A DNA stretch of 64,000 nucleotides, from NCBI GenBank assembly GCA_003612585.1, contig RAZH01000002.1, forward strand, positions 62,001-126,000, read 5' to 3'. Positions 25,504 through 34,820 of the stretch are shown here, in pieces (the stretch's first letter is position 1; every line of letters begins with the position of its first letter). The position numbers and the translations under genes are program-made. The notes under the pieces are model-generated. The model had not been told where the DNA came from. It ran no database searches and saw nothing but the letters and a program-made list of their open reading frames with translations. The DNA is from a bacterium 1XD42-54. GTDB taxonomy: Bacteria > Bacillota > Clostridia > Lachnospirales > Lachnospiraceae.

Positions 25504-27090
25504 GTGGGCAATATAAAAGAAGAGATTACGAAAAGACGGACGTTTGCCATCATTTCGCACCCGGACGCAGGAAAGACGACGCTGACGGAAAAATTCCTGC
25601 TTTACGGCGGAGCGATCAATCTAGCCGGTTCGGTAAAAGGAAAGGCGACGGCGCGCCATGCTGTTTCAGACTGGATGGAGATAGAGAAGGAGAGAGGTAT
25701 TTCGGTTACTTCTTCCGTGTTGCAGTTTAATTATGGCGGATACTGCATTAACATTCTGGATACTCCGGGACATCAGGATTTCTCGGAGGATACGTACCGC
25801 ACGCTGATGGCAGCCGATTCTGCCGTGATGGTGATCGACGCTTCAAAGGGCGTGGAGGCACAGACGAGAAAGCTTTTTAAGGTCTGTGTGATGCGGCATA
25901 TTCCGATTTTTACCTTTATTAATAAGATGGATCGCGATGCGAACGATACGTTTGAGCTTCTGGATGACATCGAGAAGGAGCTGGGGATTGCAACGTGTCC
26001 GATCAACTGGCCGATCGGTTCAGGTAAAAATTTCAAGGGTGTTTATGAGCGCGGGACGCGGAAAGTGACAACATTTACGGACACTCAGAAGGGAACGAAG
26101 GCCGGGGTAGCTACAGAGATTGACGTGGATGCGCCGGAGCTTGAGGAATTTATCGGCACACAGAATAAAGAAACTCTGATGGAGGAGATTGAGCTGCTGG
26201 ACGGCGCTTCCGCGGAGTTTGACCAGGAACTGGTCAGCCAGGGTAAGCTGTCGCCGGTATTTTTCGGTTCGGCTTTAACGAATTTCGGAGTGGAGATTTT
26301 TCTGAAGCATTTCCTGTCCATGACAACATCACCGCTGCCCAGAACAGCAGACTGCGGTGTGGTTGATCCGATGGAGGAGGATTTTTCCGCTTTTGTATTT
26401 AAAATTCAGGCAAATATGAATAAGGCGCATCGTGACAGGATTGCATTCATGCGCATCTGTTCCGGAAAATTTGATGCCGGGATGGAGGTGTATCACGTGC
26501 AGGGGGAACGCAGACAGCGTTTGTCGCAGCCGCAGCAGATGATGGCACAGGAGCGTCATATCGTAACCGAGGCGTATGCGGGCGATATTATTGGCGTGTT
26601 CGATCCGGGGATTTTTTCGATCGGTGATACCATCTGTATGCCGGGCAAAAAATTTGCATACGAGGGGATTCCGACCTTTGCTCCGGAGCATTTCGCACGG
26701 GTGCGGCAGCTTGATACAATGAAACGAAAACAGTTTGTCAAGGGTATCAATCAGATTGCGCAGGAAGGCGCCATTCAGATTTTCCAGGAGTACAATACCG
26801 GAATGGAAGAGATTATTGTCGGCGTTGTCGGCGTCTTGCAGTTTGACGTGCTCAAATACCGTCTGGAAAATGAATATAATGTAGATATTCGTCTGGAAAT
26901 GCTGCCGTACGAGCATATCCGCTGGATTGAAAATGAGGAGATTGACCTGAACCGGATTGTCGGTACATCTGATATGAAGAAGATCAAGGATCTGAAAGAC
27001 AGGCCGCTTTTACTGTTCGTGAACAGCTGGTCCGTGGGCATGGTGCTGGAGCGAAATGAAGGTTTGATTCTGTCAGAATTTGGCCGGTAA
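25504..27090 (+). CDS. prfC: Peptide chain release factor 3
   Basis: 528 residues from GTG 25504; TGGAGGG lies seven bases upstream, so the in-frame TTG at 25489, which overlaps that site, is not used. It is a translational GTPase that removes RF1/RF2 from the ribosome after termination. G motifs: SHPDAGKTTLTEK (P-loop), the switch I region with RGISVTSS, DTPGHQDFSEDTYR (G3) and NKMDRD (G4). The segment AINLAGSVKG is typical of RF3 rather than EF-G. Domain III, with ERHIVTEAYAGDIIGVFDPG, and the C-terminal GVVGVLQFDVLKYRLENEYNV are also RF3-typical. Confidence 0.94.
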   Translation: MGNIKEEITKRRTFAIISHPDAGKTTLTEKFLLYGGAINLAGSVKGKATARHAVSDWMEIEKERGISVTSSVLQFNYGGYCINILDTPGHQDFSEDTYRTLMAADSAVMVIDASKGVEAQTRKLFKVCVMRHIPIFTFINKMDRDANDTFELLDDIEKELGIATCPINWPIGSGKNFKGVYERGTRKVTTFTDTQKGTKAGVATEIDVDAPELEEFIGTQNKETLMEEIELLDGASAEFDQELVSQGKLSPVFFGSALTNFGVEIFLKHFLSMTTSPLPRTADCGVVDPMEEDFSAFVFKIQANMNKAHRDRIAFMRICSGKFDAGMEVYHVQGERRQRLSQPQQMMAQERHIVTEAYAGDIIGVFDPGIFSIGDTICMPGKKFAYEGIPTFAPEHFARVRQLDTMKRKQFVKGINQIAQEGAIQIFQEYNTGMEEIIVGVVGVLQFDVLKYRLENEYNVDIRLEMLPYEHIRWIENEEIDLNRIVGTSDMKKIKDLKDRPLLLFVNSWSVGMVLERNEGLILSEFGR

Positions 27091-27111
27091 AGGAAGAATG
27101 CGAAATCTTTC

Positions 27112-27140
27112 TTGCCAAATATGATTTTGTTCACTATAAT
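27112..27140 (+). promoter_or_regulatory. Promoter for the Asp23-family gene
   Basis: TTGCCA (27112-27117), 17-bp spacer, TATAAT (27135-27140). A second TATAAT at 27213-27218 lies nearer to the gene but lacks a clear -35 box. A GCATG-GAA-CATGC hairpin lies between them. Confidence 0.65.
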
Positions 27141-27260
27141 ATAGGTTATGGAAAGCTGCAAATGCAGATCTCCATAAAAGGCATGGAACATGCCGCGCGT
27201 TTTGTTATATGGTATAATATAGACAATGAACAATTATAATTGATCTTTTGGAGGTATCTC

Positions 27261-27641
27261 ATGGAAAATACAGAACTTCATACACATAAATTAGAAAATG
27301 AAGAGAAATTTGGCGAAGTTCGCATTGCAGATGAAGTGGTCGCTATTATTGCGGGGCTTGCGGCATCGGAGGTGGACGGCGTTGCCTCGATGGCAGGGAA
27401 TGTGACGCGTGATCTGATCGCAAAGCTTGGTACAAAAGGACTTTCCAAAGGTGTTAAGATTACGATGGATGAGAATACGGTACACGTAGCGCTTGCTATC
27501 AATATTCACTATGGCTACAGCGTTCCGGCGACCAGCTCCAAGATTCAGGAAAAGGTAAAGACAGCGATTGAGACAATGACAGGTCTTGAAGTTGCAGAAG
27601 TGAACATTAAAATCGTAAATGTTTTAATGGATAAGAACTAA
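27261..27641 (+). CDS. Asp23/Gls24 family envelope stress protein
   Basis: 126 residues from ATG 27261 (TTGGAGG upstream). The family pattern is clear: GEVRIADEVVAIIAGLAASEVDGVASMAG at the N terminus, a middle KGVKITMDENTVHVALAINIHYGYSVPATSSKIQEKVKTAIETMTGLEVAEVNIKIVNV. In Clostridia this gene is regularly found just upstream of nusB, as here. It is a small cytoplasmic protein, implicated in envelope stress from work on relatives; its role here is not known. Confidence 0.9.
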   Translation: MENTELHTHKLENEEKFGEVRIADEVVAIIAGLAASEVDGVASMAGNVTRDLIAKLGTKGLSKGVKITMDENTVHVALAINIHYGYSVPATSSKIQEKVKTAIETMTGLEVAEVNIKIVNVLMDKN

Positions 27642-27647
27642 ACAGAG

Positions 27648-27778
27648 GCTGCTGCACAAATCGTTTTTCATACAGACGGTAATAGATCAGAGGCTTTCCG
27701 GCCGGAGTTTTTCTATTCTCTATTCGGGAAGTACTCTGAATCGGTCTGCGTGTGAACATTTTGTGAAGCAGCTTTTTT
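27648..27778 (+). ncRNA. Structured intergenic RNA / large-loop terminator before nusB
   Basis: GCTGCTGCACAAA (27648-27660) pairs with TTTGTGAAGCAGC (27760-27772) with one mismatch over 13 bp, and the right arm runs into TTTTTTAT. The roughly 100-base interior holds CAGAC/GTCTG and a GGCTTTCCGGCCGGAG hairpin. The whole looks like a terminator closing a folded domain, as in attenuator leaders. No known RNA family is recognised. Confidence 0.5.
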
Positions 27779-27839
27779 ATATCAAAGAAAAGTATTACGT
27801 GGCAGGATTCTTATTTCATAAGAGGAGAAAGAGCGGGAT

Positions 27840-28235
27840 ATGAAAAGAAGTGAAATCAGGGAGCATATTTTCAAACTTGTTTTCTGCGGAGAGTTTTACA
27901 GCAGCAGTGAGATTCCGGAACAGGTAGAGCGGTATTTTGCGAATTTGCCGGAAGCGACGCAGGAAGAACATGATTATATGACAGAAAAATTTGGGCATAT
28001 TAAAGATCAGATCCCGGAACTGGATGGGAAAATCAATGAAGTGGCAAAAGGATGGAAAACAGACCGGATGGGAAAGACCGATCTGGCAGTCCTTCGGCTG
28101 GCTGTATATGAAATGCTGCATGACGATGAGGTTCCGGTAAAGGTTGCCATCAATGAGGCGGTAGAGCTTGCCAAGAAATATGGCGGAGATGATTCTCCCT
28201 CTTTTGTGAATGGAGTTCTGGCAAAGCTGGCATAA
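27840..28235 (+). CDS. nusB: Transcription antitermination factor NusB
   Basis: 131 residues. An RNA-binding all-helical protein that works with NusE in antitermination of rRNA operons. [19 protein letters not shown] at the start, [18 protein letters not shown] in the middle and [26 protein letters not shown] at the end are the NusB signature. It is the first gene of the long housekeeping operon that runs to recN; xseA starts 16 bp after its stop. Confidence 0.93.
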   Translation: MKRSEIREHIFKLVFCGEFYSSSEIPEQVERYFANLPEATQEEHDYMTEKFGHIKDQIPELDGKINEVAKGWKTDRMGKTDLAVLRLAVYEMLHDDEVPVKVAINEAVELAKKYGGDDSPSFVNGVLAKLA

Positions 28236-28251
28236 CAGAGGTTTGACTTAT

Positions 28252-29454
28252 ATGCAGAAAGTTTATTCCGTTGGTCAGATCAACACGTACATCAAAAATA
28301 TGTTTTCACAGGATTTTGTACTGAACAGAATCAGTGTCAGGGGAGAGGTCTCGAACTGTAAATATCATACGTCGGGACATATCTATTTTTCGCTGAAAGA
28401 TGCGGTTGGTACGATTGCCTGTATTATGTTTGCCGGTGCCAGAAAGGGACTGGCTTTTCGGATGTCTGACGGACAGCAGGTGGTGGTGGAAGGCAGTGTA
28501 AATGTCTACGAGCGTGATGGCAAGTATCAGCTGTATGCGAATCGCATTCAGCTGGACGGTGCGGGAGTTCTGTACGAACGTTTTCTGGCGCTGAAACAGG
28601 AGCTCGAAGAGATGGGCATGTTTTCACGGGAATATAAAAAAGCCATTCCGTCTTATGTGCGCCGGATGGGGATTGTGACGGCTCCGACCGGAGCGGCCGT
28701 GCGGGACATTATCAATATCTCCACACGCCGTAATCCCGGGATTGAGCTGATTTTATATCCGGCCAGGGTTCAGGGAGAAGGTGCGGCGCAGAGTGTGGCT
28801 GACGGGCTTGCAAAGCTGGATGCACTTGGACTGGATGTAATTATTGTCGGGCGCGGTGGCGGCTCGATTGAGGATTTGTGGGCGTTTAACGAAGAACTTG
28901 TGGCGCGGGCTATTTTTGCCTGTCATACGCCTGTGATTTCGGCAGTGGGACACGAGACAGATACGACGATTGCAGATTATGTTGCGGATTTGCGGGCGCC
29001 TACGCCTTCCGCGGCGGCTGAGCTTGCAGTTATGGATGTACGTGGAGTGCAGGAACGGCTGCAGGACGAACGCAGGCGCATGGAACGGCTGCTCTGGTAT
29101 CGGATTGAAAGCAGCCGGATGCGGCTCGATGAAAAGAGAATGCGGCTTGAGCATTTAAGCCCGGTACAGCGTGTCCGGGAATTGAGAATGCGTGCGGCAG
29201 ATCTGGAGGAACAGCTTGAGACGCAGATGAAAATGTCGCTGCAAGAGCGGCGGCATCAGATGGCGGTCTATATTGAGCGTATGAAAGGACTTTCGCCGCT
29301 TGAAAAGCTGGCGCAGGGTTACGCGGCTGTGACAGATGGAGCGGGCAAACGTGTATTTTCCGTTGAGCAGGTCCATAAGGATGAAGAACTGGAACTGCTT
29401 GTGAGCGATGGCAAGATTGTGGCGCAGGTGATGCGGACCGAAAAGATTCGCTAG
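28252..29454 (+). CDS. xseA: Exodeoxyribonuclease VII large subunit
   Basis: 400 residues from ATG 28252, placed after the nusB stop. The N-terminal OB-fold reads YSVGQINTYIKNMFSQDFVLNRISVRGEVSNCKYHTSGHIYFSLKD. The catalytic domain shows PTGAAVRDIINISTRRNPG, DVIIVGRGGGSIEDLWAFNEE, SAVGHETDTTIADYVADLRAPTPSAAAEL, and a coiled-coil region after it that binds the small subunits. It degrades single-stranded DNA from both ends. The next gene encodes its partner. Confidence 0.95.
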   Translation: MQKVYSVGQINTYIKNMFSQDFVLNRISVRGEVSNCKYHTSGHIYFSLKDAVGTIACIMFAGARKGLAFRMSDGQQVVVEGSVNVYERDGKYQLYANRIQLDGAGVLYERFLALKQELEEMGMFSREYKKAIPSYVRRMGIVTAPTGAAVRDIINISTRRNPGIELILYPARVQGEGAAQSVADGLAKLDALGLDVIIVGRGGGSIEDLWAFNEELVARAIFACHTPVISAVGHETDTTIADYVADLRAPTPSAAAELAVMDVRGVQERLQDERRRMERLLWYRIESSRMRLDEKRMRLEHLSPVQRVRELRMRAADLEEQLETQMKMSLQERRHQMAVYIERMKGLSPLEKLAQGYAAVTDGAGKRVFSVEQVHKDEELELLVSDGKIVAQVMRTEKIR

Positions 29455-29475
29455 TAATGCGGAGGTGGGACAGCT

Positions 29476-29790
29476 ATGCAGGAGCAAGATAAGAAATCGA
29501 AAGAGATGACGCTGGAGGAAAACGTGGAGCAGGGCAAAAAGACGGAAGAGACGATGCTGGAGGAGACCGTAGAACAGGGCAAAAAGACGGAAGAGTTGAC
29601 ACTCGAAGCGTCCTTTGCCCGGCTGGATGAAATGCTGGAAAAAATGGAAGACCGTGAGCTTCCTCTGGAAGAATCTTTCCGGCTGTATCAGCAGGGGATG
29701 GAGCTTCTGGCCAGCTGTAATGAAAAGATAGATGTGGTTGAGAAAAAAATACGTATCATGAATGGGGATGGTGGATTTGACGAATTTTGA
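29476..29790 (+). CDS. xseB: Exodeoxyribonuclease VII small subunit with duplicated N-terminal extension
   Basis: 104 residues. The last 60 residues are a normal XseB: LTLEASFARLDEMLEKMEDRELPLEESFRLYQQGMELLASCNEKID. In front of them are about 35 extra residues, mostly two copies of a 15-residue unit (LEENVEQGKKTEETM and LEETVEQGKKTEELT) that also resembles the start of the core domain. The DNA copies are nearly identical over 45 bp, so the extension came from a recent tandem duplication. It overlaps the next gene by 29 bp. Confidence 0.9.
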   Translation: MQEQDKKSKEMTLEENVEQGKKTEETMLEETVEQGKKTEELTLEASFARLDEMLEKMEDRELPLEESFRLYQQGMELLASCNEKIDVVEKKIRIMNGDGGFDEF

Positions 29791-30667
29791 CAGTCAGATG
29801 AAGAAACGCGTGACAGAGATAAAGAGCATTATCCAGAGCTACCTTCCGGAGGAAAAAGGATTTCAGCGGACGCTTCTGGAGGCTGTGGATTACAGTATGC
29901 TGGTTGGCGGGAAAAAACTGCGCCCGCTTTTGATGCAGCAGACGTACGTTATGTTTGGCGGTTCGTCTGCGGTGATTCAGCCTTTTATGGCAGCGATTGA
30001 GATGATTCACACCCATTCGCTGATTCATGACGACCTTCCGGCAATGGACAATGACGAATATCGCCGAGGAAAGAAGACGACACACGTTGTTTATGGAGAG
30101 GCGATGGCGATCCTGGCAGGCGACGCGCTGTTGAATCTGGCGTATGAAACTGCTTCCAGGGCTTTTGATATGGAACCGGAGAATCCGGGAATAGGCAGGG
30201 CGTTTCAGATTCTTTCCGGGAAAACCGGATACGACGGCATGATCGGAGGGCAGTCTGTAGACGTAGAGTATGTCAATCAGCCGCTGACGCAGGAACAGCT
30301 CTATTTTATTTACCGGCTGAAGACAGGCGCTCTGATTGAGGCGTCTATGATGATCGGCGCGGTTCTGGCCGGAGCGTCTGAAGCAGAAATTGAAAAGGTA
30401 CAGCAGATTGCAAGGAATGTCGGGCTTGCTTTTCAGATTCAGGATGACATACTGGATGTGATTGGAGAGCAGGAAACGCTTGGCAAACCGGTCAACAGCG
30501 ATGAGAAAAATAACAAGACGACATACGTGACGGTTAAAGGACTGGAAAAAGCACAGGAGGATGTGGCAGCATACTCAGAGGAGGCCATAAAGATTCTGGA
30601 TGAATTGTCCTGCGACAATGAATTTTTGCGGGAATTGATTCTGAATCTGATTCATCGCAGTGCGTAA
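29762..30667 (+). CDS. ispA: Polyprenyl (farnesyl/geranylgeranyl) diphosphate synthase
   Basis: 301 residues. It condenses isopentenyl diphosphate with allylic diphosphates in isoprenoid synthesis. The first Asp-rich motif is IHDDLPAMDNDEYRRGKKT, the second is FQIQDDILDV, and GGKKLRPLL, GGQSVDVEY and KTGALIEASMMIGA fit the family. The residues before the first Asp motif (EMIHTHSLIHDD) favour a short-chain product such as farnesyl diphosphate. ATG 29768 is an alternative start. dxs follows 6 bp later, so pathway genes are clustered. Confidence 0.92.
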   Translation: MGMVDLTNFDSQMKKRVTEIKSIIQSYLPEEKGFQRTLLEAVDYSMLVGGKKLRPLLMQQTYVMFGGSSAVIQPFMAAIEMIHTHSLIHDDLPAMDNDEYRRGKKTTHVVYGEAMAILAGDALLNLAYETASRAFDMEPENPGIGRAFQILSGKTGYDGMIGGQSVDVEYVNQPLTQEQLYFIYRLKTGALIEASMMIGAVLAGASEAEIEKVQQIARNVGLAFQIQDDILDVIGEQETLGKPVNSDEKNNKTTYVTVKGLEKAQEDVAAYSEEAIKILDELSCDNEFLRELILNLIHRSA

Positions 30668-30673
30668 GGAAGG

Positions 30674-32545
30674 ATGGCGTTTATTCTGTTAGAGAAAATA
30701 AATGAAGTAAACGATATCAAAAAGATAGAAAAAGAGAAGCTTCCGGAGCTTGCGCAGGAAATCCGTGATTTTCTGATTGAAAATATCAGCAGGACCGGAG
30801 GGCATCTGGCGTCCAATCTGGGGGTTGTGGAGCTTACGATGGCGCTTCACCTGAGCTTTGATCTGCCGCGCGACAAGATGATCTGGGACGTCGGGCACCA
30901 GGCTTATACGCATAAGATTCTGACCGGCCGCAAGGATGGATTTGATAGTCTGCGTAAATTCGGCGGTATGAGCGGCTTTCCGAAGCGAAAAGAAAGCGAT
31001 TGTGATGCATTTGATACGGGGCACAGCTCCACTTCGATATCAGCCGGACTTGGCTATGTCTGTGCGCGGGATGTGCGCGGCGAGGATTACTCGGTGGTCT
31101 CTGTGATTGGTGACGGGGCGCTGACCGGCGGGATGGCATATGAGGCGCTCAACAATGCGGCGCAGCTGAAGACGAATTTTATCATTGTTCTGAATGACAA
31201 TGAGATGTCTATATCCCGGAATGTAGGCGGCATTTCCGCGTATCTGAGCAATATCAGGACCGCGGAAAAATATACTGGTTTGAAGCTGGGTGTGGAGAAT
31301 ACCTTGAATAAAATTCCAGTGTATGGCGGAAAACTGGTCAGAGGGCTGCGCAATACGAAACAGGGAATCAAACAGTTTTTCGTGCCGGGAATGTTTTTTG
31401 AGGAGATGGGAATCACGTACCTCGGACCGGTGGACGGGTATAACATTCCACGGATGATGCGTGTTTTTCAGGATGCAAAACGAGTAAACGGTCCGGTTCT
31501 TGTGCACGTACTGACGAAAAAAGGAAAAGGCTATGCTCCGGCAGAGCGGATGCCGTCACGGTTCCATGGAGCGGAGCCATTTGATGTGGAGACAGGGCTG
31601 CCGCTAAAGCGAAAGAAAAAAGCGGCGTATACAGATGTGTTTTCCACTGTGATGTGCAAGATGGGCGCGCGGGAGGAAAAGCTGGTGGCTGTAACGGCAG
31701 CGATGCCGGACGGTACAGGGTTGAAACGTTTCCGGAATATGTACCCTGAACGTTTTTTCGATGTCGGAATTGCAGAGGGACATGCGGTGACGTTTGCCGC
31801 TGGGCTGGCTGCGGGCGGTTTAAAGCCTGTAGTGGCTGTCTATTCGTCTTTTTTGCAGCGTGGATTTGACCAGGTGATTCATGACGTCTGTATCCAGAAT
31901 CTTCCGGTTGTGTTTGCAGTGGACCGCGCAGGGCTGGTGGGAAGCGACGGAGAGACACATCAGGGGCTTTTTGATTTGTCCTATCTTTCCAGTATTCCGA
32001 ATATGTGCGTCATGGCGCCAAAAAACAAATGGGAATTGGCCGATATGCTGAAATATGCCATTGCATATGATGGGCCGATTGCACTGCGTTACCCGCGGGG
32101 AGAGGCATATGACGGATTACAGGAGTTTCGTGCGCCTGTAGTATATGGGAAAAGTGAGATACTTTATGATGAAAACGGGCTTGCGCTTGTGGCGGTCGGG
32201 AGTATGATCGAGACGGCGCTGGAGGTTCGTGACCGGATGAAAGAGCTGGGCTATCATTGCAGTATTGTAAACGCCCGGTTTGTAAAACCAATAGATGAAA
32301 AGATGCTGGATTATCTGGCGCAGGATCACCGGCTGGTGGTTACAATGGAGGAAAATGTCAAAAACGGCGGTTTTGGAGAAAAGGTACTGGAATACTATCA
32401 TGAAACCGGTGCAGATCTTCATGTGTTGCAGGTGGCATTGCCAGATGATTACATTGAGCATGGAAATGTGGAGGTGCTCAGAAAAGAGGCCTGCGTTGAT
32501 GCAGATTCTATATTTAAGAAGATCATTGCGCAGTATCAGCAGTAG
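30674..32545 (+). CDS. dxs: 1-Deoxy-D-xylulose-5-phosphate synthase
   Basis: 623 residues. A thiamine diphosphate enzyme that makes DXP from pyruvate and glyceraldehyde 3-phosphate, the entry step of the MEP isoprenoid pathway. The N-terminal part has GGHLASNLGVVELTMALH, DVGHQAYTHKILTGR and the ThDP/Mg motif VIGDGALTGGMAYEALNNA...LNDNEMSIS. The middle pyrimidine-binding domain has DVGIAEGHAVTFAAGLA and VAVYSSFLQRGFDQVIHDV, then DRAGLVGSDGETHQG. The C-terminal transketolase domain ends NGGFGEKVLEYY. The length is normal. Confidence 0.96.
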   Translation: MAFILLEKINEVNDIKKIEKEKLPELAQEIRDFLIENISRTGGHLASNLGVVELTMALHLSFDLPRDKMIWDVGHQAYTHKILTGRKDGFDSLRKFGGMSGFPKRKESDCDAFDTGHSSTSISAGLGYVCARDVRGEDYSVVSVIGDGALTGGMAYEALNNAAQLKTNFIIVLNDNEMSISRNVGGISAYLSNIRTAEKYTGLKLGVENTLNKIPVYGGKLVRGLRNTKQGIKQFFVPGMFFEEMGITYLGPVDGYNIPRMMRVFQDAKRVNGPVLVHVLTKKGKGYAPAERMPSRFHGAEPFDVETGLPLKRKKKAAYTDVFSTVMCKMGAREEKLVAVTAAMPDGTGLKRFRNMYPERFFDVGIAEGHAVTFAAGLAAGGLKPVVAVYSSFLQRGFDQVIHDVCIQNLPVVFAVDRAGLVGSDGETHQGLFDLSYLSSIPNMCVMAPKNKWELADMLKYAIAYDGPIALRYPRGEAYDGLQEFRAPVVYGKSEILYDENGLALVAVGSMIETALEVRDRMKELGYHCSIVNARFVKPIDEKMLDYLAQDHRLVVTMEENVKNGGFGEKVLEYYHETGADLHVLQVALPDDYIEHGNVEVLRKEACVDADSIFKKIIAQYQQ

Positions 32546-32560
32546 AAATAGGAGCAGAAA

Positions 32561-33361
32561 ATGAAGGAACGATTGGATGTACTTTTGGTACAGCAGGGAC
32601 TGGCGTCTTCCAGGGAAAAGGCGAAAGCGGTGATTATGGCCGGTAATGTTCTGGTAAATGGTCAGCGCGAGGATAAAGCCGGGACAATGATTGACATAAA
32701 AGCGGAGATTACAGTAAAGGGAAACCAGCTCAGATATGTGAGCAGGGGAGGTCTGAAGCTTGAAAAAGCAATGGAGCATTTCGGACTCTCTTTGGAAGGC
32801 TGCGTCTGTATGGACGTCGGCGCATCTACGGGAGGATTTACGGACTGCATGCTGCAAAACGGCGCTGTGAAAGTATATTCTGTTGACGTTGGCCATGGTC
32901 AGCTTGACTGGAAGCTGCGCAACGATGAACATGTGGTCTGCATGGAAAAGACAAATATCCGGTATGTGGTTCCGGAAGATATTCAGGAAAGGCCGTCGTT
33001 TGTGTCGATTGACGTTTCGTTTATTTCTCTGACGAAGGTACTGCTTCCGGTGCGGGAGCTCACGACAGAGGATGCGCAGATTGTCTGCCTGATTAAGCCG
33101 CAGTTTGAAGCCGGGCGGGAAAAGGTCGGAAAAAAGGGCGTTGTGAGAGATCCGAAGGTGCATGAAGAGGTCATTTACAAGGTGATTGATTATGCCGGGA
33201 CAATCGGTCTTTGCGCTTTGGCGCTGGAGTTTTCACCGATCAAAGGGCCGGAGGGAAACATTGAGTATCTGCTGCACCTGAAAAAGACAGCAGAATCGTC
33301 TGTTCTGGAACAAGGAGCTGTGGAGAAAATCGTAGCTCTGGCACATGAAACGCTTGACTGA
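32561..33361 (+). CDS. tlyA: TlyA family RNA methyltransferase
   Basis: 266 residues. It has an N-terminal S4 RNA-binding domain (RLDVLLVQQGLASSREKAKAVIMAGNVLVNG) and a FtsJ-type SAM-dependent methyltransferase domain (CMDVGASTGGFTDCML, then VYSVDVGHGQL and VSIDVSFISLTKVL). TlyA proteins methylate rRNA 2'-O-ribose in other bacteria; some were first named hemolysins. It lies between dxs and nadK, its usual clostridial position. ATG 32561 follows AGGAG. Confidence 0.92.
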   Translation: MKERLDVLLVQQGLASSREKAKAVIMAGNVLVNGQREDKAGTMIDIKAEITVKGNQLRYVSRGGLKLEKAMEHFGLSLEGCVCMDVGASTGGFTDCMLQNGAVKVYSVDVGHGQLDWKLRNDEHVVCMEKTNIRYVVPEDIQERPSFVSIDVSFISLTKVLLPVRELTTEDAQIVCLIKPQFEAGREKVGKKGVVRDPKVHEEVIYKVIDYAGTIGLCALALEFSPIKGPEGNIEYLLHLKKTAESSVLEQGAVEKIVALAHETLD

Positions 33362-33369
33362 GGGTACCG

Positions 33370-34305
33370 ATGAATAAATTTTATGTGATTACAAATTGTC
33401 TGAAAGATCCGGAATGCAGGACAGCCGGATACATAAAGGAGTATCTGGAGTCCCGGGGAAAGACCTGCTATATCCACCAGGAGGAGCAAAGAGGTCTGTC
33501 TGTGCGGCCGGATGGAGAACCAGAGCAGTATACGCAAGAGGAAGGCAGTGGAAATAATGCGTATTACGGAGTTTCGTGTGGCTACCGCTATACAGATGCC
33601 GGTTGCATTCCGGCGGATGTGGAATGCGTTCTGGTGCTCGGCGGCGATGGGACGCTTTTGCAGGCGGCCAGAGATCTTGTGGAGACAGAGCTGCCGCTGC
33701 TTGGCGTAAATATGGGAACACTTGGATATCTGGCTGAGATTGAGCACCGCAGTATCCAGCCCGCGCTTGATAAGCTGATGGAAGGGGCGTATTCGCTCGA
33801 ACACCGGATGATGATTCAGGGGGCTGCCTGGCATCAGAATCGAAAGCTGCTGGAGGATATTGCACTGAATGATATTGTGATTTCCAGAAACGGACGTCTC
33901 CGGATGGTTGATTTCAATATTTATGTGGACGGCGTTTTTTTAACCTCGTATTCCGCAGACGGAGTGATCATAGCAACGCCGACCGGTTCGACCGGGTATA
34001 ACCTGTCGGCAGGCGGGCCGATTGTGGCGCCGCAGGCGTCGCTGATGCTGCTGACGGCGATTGCACCGCATACTTTAAATTCCAGGCCGATTGTACTGCC
34101 GGACGGAGTGGAGATTACGATTGAGATTGCTTCCGGTCACAGCACGGATGTCGACGGTGCGGAGGCTACGTTTGACGGAGATACGTCAGTGAAACTGAAT
34201 ACAGGGGATAAGATCGTAATAACGAAATCAGAACGCAGAGCTTCGATGGTTAAAATGAAAAATACGAGTTTTCTGGAAATTTTGCGTGAGAAAATGAATA
34301 AATAG
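33370..34305 (+). CDS. nadK: NAD kinase
   Basis: 311 residues. It phosphorylates NAD to NADP. LVLGGDGTLLQAAR contains the GGDG motif, NMGTLGYLAEIE follows, and TPTGSTGYNLSAGGPIV is the second hallmark; RPIVLPDGVEITIEI follows. Between the N-terminal strand and GGDG there is an extra stretch of about 50 residues (EEQRGLSVRPDGEPEQ...) that is longer than in short forms. The start lies 9 bp after tlyA. Confidence 0.94.
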   Translation: MNKFYVITNCLKDPECRTAGYIKEYLESRGKTCYIHQEEQRGLSVRPDGEPEQYTQEEGSGNNAYYGVSCGYRYTDAGCIPADVECVLVLGGDGTLLQAARDLVETELPLLGVNMGTLGYLAEIEHRSIQPALDKLMEGAYSLEHRMMIQGAAWHQNRKLLEDIALNDIVISRNGRLRMVDFNIYVDGVFLTSYSADGVIIATPTGSTGYNLSAGGPIVAPQASLMLLTAIAPHTLNSRPIVLPDGVEITIEIASGHSTDVDGAEATFDGDTSVKLNTGDKIVITKSERRASMVKMKNTSFLEILREKMNK

Positions 34306-34318
34306 AGAGGGTTTTGCT

Positions 34319-34774
34319 ATGAAAATCGGAAGACATGCCAAAATTGTCGATCTGATCGGAAAATATGATATTGAGACACAGGAAGAACTGGCGGAGTACC
34401 TGAAACGTGAAGGCTACCGTGTGACGCAGGCTACGATATCCCGCGATATACGGGAACTGAAGCTGACAAAAATTGCAACGAACGACGGCAGACAGAAATA
34501 TGCGCTGATGCAGAGCCAGAGCAGCGGAATGAATGAAAAATACTTGCGTGTTCTGAAGGATGGTTTTGTATCCATGGACATGGCACAAAATATTCTTGTG
34601 GTGAAAACGGTTTCCGGTATGGCAATGGCGGTAGCGGCCGCGATTGACGCGATGCACTGGGGCGAAGTGGCAGGGTGTATCGCGGGGGATGATACGATCA
34701 TGTGTGCGATTCGCAGCGTAGACGATACAATCATTGTTATGGAAAAGATCAGCCGGATTGTCGGACGGAAATGA
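34319..34774 (+). CDS. argR: Arginine repressor
   Basis: 151 residues. An arginine-dependent regulator of arginine genes. The N-terminal winged HTH reads RHAKIVDLIGKYDIETQEELAEYLKREGYRVTQATISRDIRELKL. The C-terminal oligomerisation/arginine-binding domain has AGDDTIMCAIRSVDD, with GDDT typical of ArgR. It lies between nadK and recN, which is its normal place in Clostridia (ahrC in Bacillus). Confidence 0.95.
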   Translation: MKIGRHAKIVDLIGKYDIETQEELAEYLKREGYRVTQATISRDIRELKLTKIATNDGRQKYALMQSQSSGMNEKYLRVLKDGFVSMDMAQNILVVKTVSGMAMAVAAAIDAMHWGEVAGCIAGDDTIMCAIRSVDDTIIVMEKISRIVGRK

Positions 34775-34820
34775 AAAGAAACGTATGGCATAGGCCGTTC
34801 GGGAGAGAGCAGGGAAAGAT

